A program made the position numbers and the translations under genes. A stretch of DNA of 64,000 nucleotides. It comes from Desulfosporosinus lacus DSM 15449 (GTDB lineage: Bacteria; Bacillota; Desulfitobacteriia; Desulfitobacteriales; Desulfitobacteriaceae). The stretch lies in contig NZ_FQXJ01000004.1 of assembly GCF_900129935.1 (NCBI RefSeq), positions 124,001 through 188,000 of the forward strand. The letters run 5' to 3'. Below, one piece after another: positions 34,882 to 43,481 of the stretch. Every line of letters begins with the position of its first letter. Position 1 is the stretch's first letter. The notes under the pieces are model-generated. The model worked only from the letters and a program-made list of their open reading frames with translations, did no database searches and was not told the origin of the DNA.

Positions 34882-34885
34882 TTTT

Positions 34886-35377
34886 TTATTCTACATTTTT
34901 AACCAATAGTTTGCGTTCCTCTGCAAAACCGAAATTCTCGTAAAGTCGAAGTGCTTTCACATTATGACTGCTAACCGCAAGGCCTAGGTATGGGATTTCA
35001 TGTTCTCGACAATAGTCTTCCGCAGCCTTAAGCAACACTTGGCCGGCCCCTTTACCCCTCCACTCCGGAAGGACCACAATATCCATAATCCACCCTTGAG
35101 TGATCCCGGTTAACTCTTCCCGCGATGAACCATGAAGAACCAAATATCCGATTGCCCGTGCACTAGTATCCTCGTCCTGTTCCGGCTCCTCAACAATGAA
35201 CACTTTAGATTCAGACTGCTCAATCCAGGTCCAAAACCCTCTAAGATATTCCTCTCTGTACTTGAGTGTTACCTCCATTGACTGCCTGCGCCATGGGGAA
35301 ATACTCTCTGGAATCCCAATTTTCCCAAGAGCATAAATAAAAGGCCAATCACGAACATTTCCTTGACGAACTCGCAT
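34886..35377 (-). CDS. GNAT-family N-acetyltransferase (RimI-like)
   Basis: A 163-aa GNAT acetyltransferase. The acetyl-CoA-binding motif A is VLPEWRGKGAGQVLLKAA (about residues 108-125, with Q/RxxGxG/A in RGKGAG), and the C-terminal LAVSSHNVKALRLYENFGF is the conserved motif B. It probably acetylates an amine substrate such as a ribosomal protein or small molecule; the target is unknown. AGAGGTG precedes the ATG. It stands alone between two plus-strand hairpins. Confidence 0.85.
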   Translation of the reverse strand: MRVRQGNVRDWPFIYALGKIGIPESISPWRRQSMEVTLKYREEYLRGFWTWIEQSESKVFIVEEPEQDEDTSARAIGYLVLHGSSREELTGITQGWIMDIVVLPEWRGKGAGQVLLKAAEDYCREHEIPYLGLAVSSHNVKALRLYENFGFAEERKLLVKNVE

Positions 35378-35467
35378 ATAATCACCTCTTAGGGTAACTT
35401 ATGCAATCATCCCCTGTATCGCTTTCACCTACAAACAATATTCTTGATTCACTCAGACAGGTATTCC

Positions 35468-35496
35468 CACAGAAGCACTAGTAAAATAGTGCTCTT
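35468..35496 (+). terminator. Terminator-like hairpin, plus strand
   Basis: AGCACTA and TAGTGCT form a short stem around GTAAAA, followed by CTTTTTATTT. It lies upstream of the promoter of the transporter gene, so it does not look like an attenuator for it. Confidence 0.5.
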
Positions 35497-35546
35497 TTTA
35501 TTTGTCGGACAGTTTTCGTGCTAAAAGGATTTGGCTAAGTAAGTTC

Positions 35547-35574
35547 TTGACACTTTTCTTGCTCAATATATTTA
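35547..35574 (+). promoter_or_regulatory. Promoter of the Na/Pi-type transporter
   Basis: TTGACA (35547-35552) and TATTTA (35569-35574), 16 bases apart, lie about 50 bases before the transporter start. Confidence 0.6.
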
Positions 35575-35622
35575 GGAGAGCACGGAAATAGAAAGGGACG
35601 AGATGAAAAGGAGGGGACACCA

Positions 35623-36537
35623 CTGTATATTGCTATCCTAGCGTTGGGCCTTTGCCTGCTTCTCTGGGGAATGAAAATCCTGCGGCAAGGGCTTCAATCA
35701 TTTGCCGGACATCGCCTCCACCAAGCACTTCTGTGGATGACCGCAACTCCCTGGCGTGGTTTTTGGAGCGGATCAATTTCCACGGCTCTTCTTCAATCTA
35801 GCACTGCCTTAACCGTCATGGCTGTATCTTTCGTTGATGCCGGACTCCTCCCTTTTGGCAACGCCTTCGCGCTGATTTTAGGCAGCAATATCGGCACTAC
35901 TTTAACGACCCAGCTCCTTGCTTTTCCCTTAGACCAGATAACCCCTTACATCATGGTTTTTGGCTCTCTTGGCTTCCTTTTTATTCCGTCTCATTGGCGG
36001 TTTCTTTCCCAGTCGGTTTTTGGCTTAGGCGTTCTCTTCTTCGCATTAGGCTTACTCCAAGTGGGGATGGCCCCGCTCGTCGACTTACCTGTGATTCAGA
36101 ATTTCCTTAAACAGCTGGGTGACAACCATCTCCAAGGGGTAATTGCCGGAACAGCAGTATCCGCCCTGCTACATTCCTCCAACGCCACAACAGGGATTGT
36201 TATGTTGCTCACTGCTGACGGATGGATCACCCTTCCTACCGCGCTTGCCTTCATCTTTGGCGCTAATATTGGCACCTGTTTTACCGCTGTTTTTGCAGCT
36301 CTGGCCTCCTCCCGAGCCGCTCAGCGGGTGGCATTGTTCCATGTCTTACTTAACGTATTTGGAGTACTGCTATTCTTACCTTTTGTTGAACCTATGGCCT
36401 ATGGACTCACTATTATGGGAGGAAGCCTCTCGCGGCAGGTTGCTAATGCTCATACCATCTTTAATCTTTTGTCCTCCCTATTGGCCTTTCCTTTATTGCC
36501 CTGGTCAACCCGGTTCCTCAAAAAAGTGCTCCCTTAA
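35623..36537 (+). CDS. Na/Pi-cotransporter II-family protein (NptA/YqeW-like)
   Basis: A polytopic membrane protein of 304 aa with two repeated halves, each holding the QSSTALTVM and SSNATTGIV type segments plus GSNIGTT and GANIGTC, the inverted-repeat QSS signature of sodium-phosphate cotransporters. It lacks the C-terminal PhoU-like domain present in longer relatives. No ATG is available: AAGGAGG at 35608-35614 points to a CTG at 35623 (8-base spacing), which gives YIAILALGLCLLLWGMKI; ATT at 35629 and TTG at 35644 are further away. It is the only large plus-strand gene here and monocistronic. Transport substrate is inferred. Confidence 0.82.
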   Translation: MYIAILALGLCLLLWGMKILRQGLQSFAGHRLHQALLWMTATPWRGFWSGSISTALLQSSTALTVMAVSFVDAGLLPFGNAFALILGSNIGTTLTTQLLAFPLDQITPYIMVFGSLGFLFIPSHWRFLSQSVFGLGVLFFALGLLQVGMAPLVDLPVIQNFLKQLGDNHLQGVIAGTAVSALLHSSNATTGIVMLLTADGWITLPTALAFIFGANIGTCFTAVFAALASSRAAQRVALFHVLLNVFGVLLFLPFVEPMAYGLTIMGGSLSRQVANAHTIFNLLSSLLAFPLLPWSTRFLKKVLP

Positions 36538-36625
36538 AAATAGCTGCTCACCAAAGCGTTCAAGCGATGGCGGCAGCCTGTATCCCATATAACCTGACCA
36601 TGACCTTCCTGAAAAGTGAATAAAT

Positions 36626-37153
36626 TCACCCAGCGCTTCCCTTGACACCAAATTTACTCTCGATTAAGTCACAAATTCCTCGGCCATCATCTAACCCAAA
36701 GCAGGGTATCCCGTTATCAAACTCAACATCACTGACTATGGCAATAAGTTCCTCAAGTTTAGAAAAGAGCTCCTGATGAACAGCTGAGCGATAAACCTCA
36801 ATCTTTGGCTTGTCAGCATGCTTATATCCTTCAGTAAAAATTACATCCACCCCCTGAATTCGGGCCAGAACCTCTTCGAGGGGCTGATCGTCTGAGACGC
36901 GTTCTAAAACGGCAATCCTTTTGGGAGAGCTGATTGCCACAACATCCGCCCCAGCACGGTCATGGCGCCAGGTGTCTTTGCCTGGTTGATCCATCTCGAA
37001 CCCATGGACATCATGTTTTAAGGTCGCTACCCTCCATCCGCGGCGTTTAGCTTCACGAATAAGCTTTTCTAAGAGTGTAGTTTTCCCTGAATTAGATTTG
37101 CCGCCTACAATTGAAATAACAGGAATTTGTGAACATTCCTCTTTTGCATCCAT
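36626..37153 (-). CDS. mobB: Molybdopterin-guanine dinucleotide biosynthesis protein MobB
   Basis: A 175-aa P-loop protein: GKSNSGKTTLLEKL (about residues 18-31), TLKHDVHGFEMDQPGKDTWRH with the family's KH and DSxR-like pattern (about 46-66), and FTEGYKH (about 109). MobB supports attachment of nucleotide to molybdopterin by MobA, making the cofactor for formate dehydrogenases and related enzymes. It follows moeA with one base between genes; ATG at 37153 has GGGAGAG upstream. Confidence 0.9.
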   Translation of the reverse strand: MDAKEECSQIPVISIVGGKSNSGKTTLLEKLIREAKRRGWRVATLKHDVHGFEMDQPGKDTWRHDRAGADVVAISSPKRIAVLERVSDDQPLEEVLARIQGVDVIFTEGYKHADKPKIEVYRSAVHQELFSKLEELIAIVSDVEFDNGIPCFGLDDGRGICDLIESKFGVKGSAG

Positions 37154-37154
37154 C

Positions 37155-38369
37155 TTAGCTCTCCCAGTCCGCAATCCAGCGTGCCATTAAGAGTTCTCCA
37201 ACCTCAACGGGTCCATGATTTGCTGGTACATCCACTAGTAAATGGCTGCCAATCATAGAACGAAGGATTCCAGATCCCTGAGCAGGAGCCAGGTCCGCCC
37301 ATATTACTCCATCTTTAAACACCGCCTGAGCCCGCAGGAAGCGTCGTTGTTTCCCAGGCCTGCCAAAGCAACCAGCCATTTTAACCTGGAATTCCGCTTC
37401 TTCGGGGGTGGAACGTCCTGCTAATTTGCGAAGCGCCGGACGAACCAAGAGTTCAAACGTTACCATCGCTGCTGCGGGATTTCCTGATAGTGAGAAAAAG
37501 AGCTGCTTTCCTTTTTGTCCAACAGAAACCGGGGTCCCTGGTTTTAAATTCAATTTCCAAAACAGCATATCACACCCAAACTGGGCAAGAGCATGGCGCA
37601 TAATATCATAATCTCCAACAGAGGCCCCACCTGTAGATATGATCACATCAGCCTCCGAAACTTTTTCTAAGGCATCCAGCGTGTCCTCTATTTGGTCGTA
37701 AACAATGGGAATGACGAGAACCTCGCACCCAGCCTCCTGAAGCATTCCACGCAAAGTGTAGCTGTTACTGTTATAGATCTTGCCCAGGTACAATGGTTGC
37801 CCCACATCCATCAGTTCCGAACCAGTAGAGAGTAACCCAACCCGCGGACGACGGTATACCTTGAGTTGATTTATGCCAACCGCAGCCAACAACCCAATAG
37901 CAGGCGGAGTTAAATAAAACCCTCGTTTAAGAAGAATATCCCCCTCTTGGATTTCTTCCCCTTTATGTACAATATTAGAACCTGGCAACACCGGACGAGA
38001 AATCGTCACTTTATCGCCCATCAACTCAGTGTCTTCCATACGAACTACACAGTTAGCACCAGGTGGAATCGGTGCACCGGTAAATATCTTGGCAGCCTCA
38101 CCCCTGGTAATAACTCGCTCAGAAAAAGTTCCTGCTGGAATTTCACTTACAACGTTAAGCTGAAGTGGTCGAGGGTCAACGTCAATGGCTAGATATGCAT
38201 ACCCATCCAGTGGTGAGCGAGCAAACGGAGGCATAGCAATTTGTGATATAACATCCTGAGCTAACACATGCCGATTAGCGTCTGCAAGGGAAATATACTC
38301 TGTTTCCACCGGCTGGATGCGAGCGAGGACTAACTCCAAAGCCTCTTCTAATTCAATCATTATTTTCAT
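37155..38369 (-). CDS. moeA: Molybdopterin molybdenumtransferase MoeA
   Basis: Inserts molybdate into adenylylated molybdopterin. The 404-aa protein has MPPFARSPLDGYA (about residues 48-60), the substrate-binding GAPIPPGANCVVRMEDT (about 98), STGSELMDVG (about 178), the STGGASVGDYD motif (about 245) and LSGNPAAAMVTFE (about 298), the full set of MoeA/gephyrin signatures. The start may be this ATG or the one at 38360, which has better spacing to AGAGG. It shares an operon with mobB. Together with selD/selA this suggests molybdo-selenoenzymes. Confidence 0.93.
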   Translation of the reverse strand: MKIMIELEEALELVLARIQPVETEYISLADANRHVLAQDVISQIAMPPFARSPLDGYAYLAIDVDPRPLQLNVVSEIPAGTFSERVITRGEAAKIFTGAPIPPGANCVVRMEDTELMGDKVTISRPVLPGSNIVHKGEEIQEGDILLKRGFYLTPPAIGLLAAVGINQLKVYRRPRVGLLSTGSELMDVGQPLYLGKIYNSNSYTLRGMLQEAGCEVLVIPIVYDQIEDTLDALEKVSEADVIISTGGASVGDYDIMRHALAQFGCDMLFWKLNLKPGTPVSVGQKGKQLFFSLSGNPAAAMVTFELLVRPALRKLAGRSTPEEAEFQVKMAGCFGRPGKQRRFLRAQAVFKDGVIWADLAPAQGSGILRSMIGSHLLVDVPANHGPVEVGELLMARWIADWES

Positions 38370-38460
38370 GCCTCTTCGATTCCTTCCGCTACAAGTAGTT
38401 ACAAGTTTAATTATTAACTCAAAGCACTCTTTAAGTGTAACGATAATTCAAAACATTGTC

Positions 38461-38487
38461 AAAAAAAAACCTGTCAAAGCGACAGGT
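38461..38487 (-). terminator. Rho-independent terminator of the fapA-like gene
   Basis: On the minus strand ACCTGTC (38481-38487) pairs with GACAGGT (38469-38475) and is followed by nine T residues. Confidence 0.85.
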
Positions 38488-38488
38488 C

Positions 38489-40426
38489 TTAATTGGGGAT
38501 TGGATTGGCCCTTATCTTTTCAATTTGAACCTTGCCATTTTCGCGATAGATCTCTAAGTTGCGGTAGGGCTCTTCAATTTGGATAATTTCTTTACCGACC
38601 GCGATTACAACATTCGAATGGCAATACTTGACGTAAAGACGGCTTTCGGGACTGATTTGAACAAAGGTTGAACTAACTTCTGAACCCCCAAGTTCGCGGA
38701 TTTGGACCTTGCCTCCCGCAAAGATTTTACCCCCTCGACAAACACCCTCAATCGTAACATCCCCTTCTACACGAATGTCCGAATTGTAGGTCCCCTTCTG
38801 ACACTCAAACGATCCCCCGCACTCAATGGTTGCCCCTTGTACATAACTAACAACAAAACTGAGCTTATCTGAAATCTCGATGGTTAAACTTTGAGTAAAT
38901 TGTTCAAAAGCCTGATTCACTCGCAATAAAATTGGTATAGATTGAGCTTCTAACGGCCCTAATCCAGTCAAAAAACGTTTCGCTGTTCTAATAGAAACAC
39001 TAAGTCCTTCTGTGATCACTTCGTCATCCTTATTATCTGTCACAAATTTCTCTAAGCGATTTGACAGTTTGGGAAGTTCAGGAAATTGTTTCTCCATCAC
39101 TAACTTGAGACACTGTCCTTGTTTTAGATTAACAGCCCCCGGCGACTTAATCAACTCTGCCGTACGCTGTAAGCAAGCGCTTAGTCGATTTTGCATTTCT
39201 GAGACAAGGCGAAGAAGTTCTGAACGCACCACGAATTTTTCACCAATTACGATCTTTCCACCTAAAAGATTCTGATGAATCACAGCCCCTTTTTCCGCCC
39301 TTATTTCAGCATGGGAAACAGATCCTCTAATTTCTATCTTTCCCCCGGCAAAAACACGGAGCCCATCTTGAACATTCCCATTCACGAACACATCTCCCGG
39401 AAATTCAATGCTTCCAGTGGCCAGATCAACATCTTTATTCATTATATAGACATGCTCAACCGAGTACGTTTTCTCATCAAGACGTACAGGTTGTCCCGCA
39501 CATTTAGCCACCACTTCAAGTTCATTGGGTGAAAGATAGACATTCTTTTTGAGACGGAATTGAAAATCCTTGGCTGCAGCCGCAGGAAGTACCTTCCCTA
39601 ATACATCTTGGCCTGGTATCCCAGGGCTGCTAGGGATTTTGCGTGCGAGAACAGCGCCCTCCTCAACCAATTTTACCTTCGAAGCAAAAAAATCAATCTT
39701 TTTTCCCTCTTGACCGGAATGCGCTTCAGGCTCACCTACAAAGTCCTCTAATCTTGCGTGTTCGGGCGGAATCGGAAGGGTCGCTTCAGCAACAACAACC
39801 TCTTGCACGCCTTTGACCGCTAAAATCTCCTCCCAAACTCTGAGGCGCCGTCCATGAACAACCTTCAATTGCTCCAAGTCTGCATTTAACCTAGCCTCAT
39901 CCCAGATCTCACCCTGAGCCGGCAAGCTTTCCCAGGTAAGAAACTGAACCAAATTAATCTCCTCTGCAGGAGGGAGATTTTCAGCAAGGATATAATGTCC
40001 CGGCAATTCATGTTTAACTTTCGCCACAACAGACAATCCCTGAAAACGAACATCCATTTCCCAAGTCAACACCCCTGGTTGGACCAGCGGATGGAATTCC
40101 ACTTGATCCCCAAAGCTCACACGAAATGGCTGTTCTTGACGAACCCCATTAAACCAAACTTCCCCGGCCTCCCAATATGGGGTAAACTGTTTAACCCCTT
40201 CACCAAGAACAATATTATACTTCGTACCATCCCAAATTGTTTGACTCGGCCCCAATACTGGTACTTGAACTTCCTCCCAAATTAGGCGAACTTTCCACTG
40301 ACGAGAAAAGAAACTGGGTTTATCTATCACTTCAAGCGTGATATCTTCCGGCAAAATATTTAGTTTAAGTGCCCATTCTTTTTTTATGTCTTCAAGGGAT
40401 CGCGCCTGAACGACTTTTTCTGGCAT
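38489..40426 (-). CDS. FapA/DUF342-family polymer-forming protein
   Basis: A 645-aa soluble protein. The N-terminus (about 1-55) resembles the Jag-N domain (ARSLEDIKKEWALKLNI then EVIDKPSFFSRQWKV). The middle and C-terminus form a beta-helix of the FapA/DUF342 type, seen as repeated short strands with glycine turns (FVNGNVQDGLRVFAGGKIEI; IRVEGDVTIEGVCRGG; IFAGGKVQIRELGGS), with a coiled-coil insert at about 400-490. The family's function is uncertain; a role in envelope or cell-shape processes has been suggested for relatives. ATG at 40426 has GGGGTG upstream; ATG at 40459 has no ribosome site. Confidence 0.8.
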   Translation of the reverse strand: MPEKVVQARSLEDIKKEWALKLNILPEDITLEVIDKPSFFSRQWKVRLIWEEVQVPVLGPSQTIWDGTKYNIVLGEGVKQFTPYWEAGEVWFNGVRQEQPFRVSFGDQVEFHPLVQPGVLTWEMDVRFQGLSVVAKVKHELPGHYILAENLPPAEEINLVQFLTWESLPAQGEIWDEARLNADLEQLKVVHGRRLRVWEEILAVKGVQEVVVAEATLPIPPEHARLEDFVGEPEAHSGQEGKKIDFFASKVKLVEEGAVLARKIPSSPGIPGQDVLGKVLPAAAAKDFQFRLKKNVYLSPNELEVVAKCAGQPVRLDEKTYSVEHVYIMNKDVDLATGSIEFPGDVFVNGNVQDGLRVFAGGKIEIRGSVSHAEIRAEKGAVIHQNLLGGKIVIGEKFVVRSELLRLVSEMQNRLSACLQRTAELIKSPGAVNLKQGQCLKLVMEKQFPELPKLSNRLEKFVTDNKDDEVITEGLSVSIRTAKRFLTGLGPLEAQSIPILLRVNQAFEQFTQSLTIEISDKLSFVVSYVQGATIECGGSFECQKGTYNSDIRVEGDVTIEGVCRGGKIFAGGKVQIRELGGSEVSSTFVQISPESRLYVKYCHSNVVIAVGKEIIQIEEPYRNLEIYRENGKVQIEKIRANPIPN

Positions 40427-40626
40427 GATGCTACACCCCACTTTTCGAAAAGTTTTCATTTTTTAAATAATATCATAATTTCGTCCTATCCCTATAGGTC
40501 TTTAGTCCTATTAATGTACATATTGTGCAAAATAGTTAGGTGATTTTCTTTAAGCTTCTATATTCAACCTTAAACTATACTCCATGAATTTAGAATTGCC
40601 GTAATTTAGGGAATTCTAGAGTAAAA

Positions 40627-40661
40627 CCGGGCTGTAATAAAAAAGATTATCTACAGCCCGG
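40627..40661 (-). terminator. Rho-independent terminator of the LCP gene
   Basis: A perfect 10-bp stem CCGGGCTGTA/TACAGCCCGG around a 15-base loop; TTTTAC follows on the minus strand. Confidence 0.75.
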
Positions 40662-40691
40662 CCTAGTGAACGTTATGCTTCCCTTAAAAAA

Positions 40692-41759
40692 TCAGGTGTT
40701 ATTTACCATTATAGATACCTGATGCCCCGGCGATTTTAACCCATTCGGATCCTGGCTGTTCCCAGGAACTTGGGGCAGAGGCTTAGTAGGTGTGGGGAGG
40801 ACCGGCTTTAACAAATCCACATTCTCCTGGTCAATTACTTTATCTGTCGTCTTCCCTTGGAATAAATCTTTAACCACTTTCTTAGCCTCGACCGGATCGA
40901 CTTTCCAGTAGCTTACCCCATCAAGGTCAAGAAATGACCCCGGCAACGTCTGGGAAACCATATTCGAACTGTCAAAACCAACGGCAACTTTAGACAGGGT
41001 AAGAATGTCTTTGGCCGACAAATTTGTGTTAACAGCATCCATTAATTGGGGAACGAGAAAGGGGAGTTTTGGGATTGTGCTAAGCTGAAACATCTCCTTA
41101 GCTACTGCTTTTAGTACTACTTGTTGCCTGGCAGTCCGCGATATATCGGCTAACGCGTCATGGCGAAAACGGGCATACTGTAGGGCCTTAGAGCCATTTA
41201 AACGCTGTTCGCCTTTACGCAGATTAATATACCCATCCTCATCATCACCCGTCTCATAGTACATATCTTTCTCTACATTAACCGTAACTCCACCTAAGGT
41301 ATCAATAATTTTCTTAAACCCTTCAAAGTTAGTCTGTACATACCCTGCAATTTTTTCCCCAGTCAGCTCTTCCACGGTGCTTTCCAGAGTAGATAAATCC
41401 TTCAAGGAGACAATCTCATTAATTTTCTTATAACCATGCCCTGAAAGGAGAACTCTCGTATCACGCGGAATCGAAAGTAAGCTTGTACGCTGTGTTTTCG
41501 GATCGACACTGGCTAGTATAATCGTATCCGTACTAAACTTCTTTTGATCAGGGCGCTGATCTGCCCCGATAAGTAATACGCTGACCCGATTTTTTAATCC
41601 ATCATCGTTAAGATCAGATAAATCTCCACCTGATATCTTACCCGATTCAGAAAATACCATATACCCTACAGCCCCAGCTGCAATAACTACCGTTAATGTA
41701 ACAACCATCAGGATTAACCTAAACGCCCGCCGCACATCACCAACTCCATTATGTAACAT
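40692..41759 (-). CDS. LytR-CpsA-Psr (LCP) family cell-wall glycopolymer ligase
   Basis: A 355-aa membrane-anchored protein: one N-terminal helix (about residues 14-35), then an extracellular LCP domain with the catalytic/lipid-binding DQRPDQKKFSTDTIIL (about 71-86), SIPRDTRV (about 97-104, conserved arginine), and YARFRHDALADISRTARQQ (about 200-218). LCP enzymes attach teichoic acids or other polymers to peptidoglycan from a lipid carrier. A Pro-rich tail follows. GTG at 41735 (GGAG 8 bases upstream) is as likely as ATG at 41759. It is monocistronic. Confidence 0.88.
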   Translation of the reverse strand: MLHNGVGDVRRAFRLILMVVTLTVVIAAGAVGYMVFSESGKISGGDLSDLNDDGLKNRVSVLLIGADQRPDQKKFSTDTIILASVDPKTQRTSLLSIPRDTRVLLSGHGYKKINEIVSLKDLSTLESTVEELTGEKIAGYVQTNFEGFKKIIDTLGGVTVNVEKDMYYETGDDEDGYINLRKGEQRLNGSKALQYARFRHDALADISRTARQQVVLKAVAKEMFQLSTIPKLPFLVPQLMDAVNTNLSAKDILTLSKVAVGFDSSNMVSQTLPGSFLDLDGVSYWKVDPVEAKKVVKDLFQGKTTDKVIDQENVDLLKPVLPTPTKPLPQVPGNSQDPNGLKSPGHQVSIMVNNT

Positions 41760-41870
41760 CCTCTTTTATCATTATACCCAACTTTACTCATTAAAAAAGA
41801 AAAATCACAAAATCTTTAGAAATACTTTAAGAAAACAACTAATTCAATTCTAAAATGTATGAAATAACTT

Positions 41871-43445
41871 TTAGAGAAGTATTTGATGTTCGGAAAAATC
41901 GCCAATTGGAATTTCTGCCACTCGGTCCACAAAGCTAAGCCCATAACGCATAACAAAACTAAAGGGATTTAAAACCCGTTCCTGCCTGGAATGATTAGGA
42001 ACAATTCCATCCTCAAGCTGTTGTAAGCGGCTAAGTACATCACTGCATCGTTTGCGTTGTGCCTGCCAAACCTTTTTCTCTAAATAGTCTAATTGAAACT
42101 TGACTTTCGCCTCATTTCGATCCAACCAATCACTGACATTGGCATGAACCTCTTGCAGTGGTTTCAGTTCTGCATAGCCCCTTGCAATTTGTTCCCTCAT
42201 ACGTTGAAAGTGGTCATCAATATCCAGCGTATCCTGTTCTCGCACGAGGCGATTTCGCTGTTCCTGTAAACCATGGTTAACATCCGCTAGAGTTAATCCT
42301 TGCTTTTTCAGATATTTCTGCCAAGAAGCTGTCAACGCTACAGCAGACAAACGCGGAAAAAGAATCGGCATTACGAAGCCAAGCTTGGCAAATACTCCCC
42401 CAAGCTGAGCCCAGTAATTCAATTCCCCCGGCCCGGGTACATAAGCCAAAGTCGGAAACAAATATTCCTGAATCACAGGGCGGGTTACTACATTAGGGGA
42501 AAACTTCTCAGGCGCTTGGGATAGCAAATCATTCAGGGTATCCAAATCCATTGGCTCTTTTTGCCCGCGCAAATAAAACGATTCCGCACTATATAGAATC
42601 GCACGTCGTTCAGGTACAGAAAGAAACAAATTAACTTCCCCGCCAGTTGGTTGTATTTGTGGATTAAATCCAAGCTCAACCCATCTATTCGTGCGTTCGG
42701 CCAAAGCTTCCCTTACATCCGCATGCATTTTTAAGATCTGCTCATACATTGGCGCTGCTAAGCGCTTAAATTCCGGTATCATAGGATCGAAGAAAATCAG
42801 ACCCCATTTGTGGACCAGCCACTGTAAGGTCAGGGCAAACCAGTGTGTTAAATTCTCTGCTTGTTCAGTTAACTGACGACATTGCTTCAAGACGGAGGAT
42901 CGAAATTCACTATCTGGCATCTCTATAAGTTGGGCTTCGATTGTTTCCCAGTCAGGAACCTTTTGATGCCCCACAGATTCCCCGCCCCCATCACCCGGCA
43001 GCAAGCAAGAAATCGGTTTTCCCTCAGAATTTAAGAGATAGGTCTCGCGAATTTCTTGCCAGTCATGATCTTCACCCGCAACCCAAAAAACTGGGACAAC
43101 CGGACGACCCAGTTTTTCACGTTGCTCTTTAGCTAATTGGATAGTGGTCATGGCTTTATACAAAGTATACAATGGCCCCGTCAGGATTCCCGCTTGCTGT
43201 CCCGTGATCACTGTAAGAGTCTCTTTCTGCCTCAGTTCTTCAATCATCTGCAGGGTTTCGGAATTCGCCCCTAAATTCCTATGATACTCCTTCAGAGTAT
43301 CTGCTAAAATCTCTCTGGAATAATCTCTGGAGTCTAAATAAACTGCCCTTTGTTCAAAACTCTTCTGAATTTTAGGATCTCCGCTCGGAAAAAATAAAGC
43401 TACTTGTTCAAAACAAGTAGCTATGGTTTGCATTAGATCTCTCAT
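41871..43445 (-). CDS. bshC: Bacillithiol synthase BshC (putative cysteine-adding enzyme)
   Basis: Attaches L-cysteine to GlcN-malate, the last step of bacillithiol synthesis. The 524-aa protein shows the family's VITGQQAGILTGPLYTLYKA (about 78-97), PVFWVAGEDHDWQEI (about 120-134), LFFDPMI (about 225) and a long C-terminal coiled coil (about 380-470). GGGGGATAAAG precedes the ATG. It lies 36 bases after selD, perhaps in one transcript, while bshA is 13 kb away. bshB was not found here. Confidence 0.9.
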   Translation of the reverse strand: MRDLMQTIATCFEQVALFFPSGDPKIQKSFEQRAVYLDSRDYSREILADTLKEYHRNLGANSETLQMIEELRQKETLTVITGQQAGILTGPLYTLYKAMTTIQLAKEQREKLGRPVVPVFWVAGEDHDWQEIRETYLLNSEGKPISCLLPGDGGGESVGHQKVPDWETIEAQLIEMPDSEFRSSVLKQCRQLTEQAENLTHWFALTLQWLVHKWGLIFFDPMIPEFKRLAAPMYEQILKMHADVREALAERTNRWVELGFNPQIQPTGGEVNLFLSVPERRAILYSAESFYLRGQKEPMDLDTLNDLLSQAPEKFSPNVVTRPVIQEYLFPTLAYVPGPGELNYWAQLGGVFAKLGFVMPILFPRLSAVALTASWQKYLKKQGLTLADVNHGLQEQRNRLVREQDTLDIDDHFQRMREQIARGYAELKPLQEVHANVSDWLDRNEAKVKFQLDYLEKKVWQAQRKRCSDVLSRLQQLEDGIVPNHSRQERVLNPFSFVMRYGLSFVDRVAEIPIGDFSEHQILL

Positions 43446-43481
43446 CTTTATCCCCCCGCTACCTTAGTACACGGTATTTTA

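Larger units (their letters stand above)
34515..34885. other. Gap between tldD and the GNAT gene
   Basis: These 371 bases hold the tldD promoter region, a TTCG-type repeat fragment (TCGAGCTTCGAACTTCGAA at about 34744-34762), a GAGGCT-containing hairpin near 34792-34820 and a terminator-like hairpin on the plus strand at 34853-34888. No ORF with a ribosome site is visible. Confidence 0.5.
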
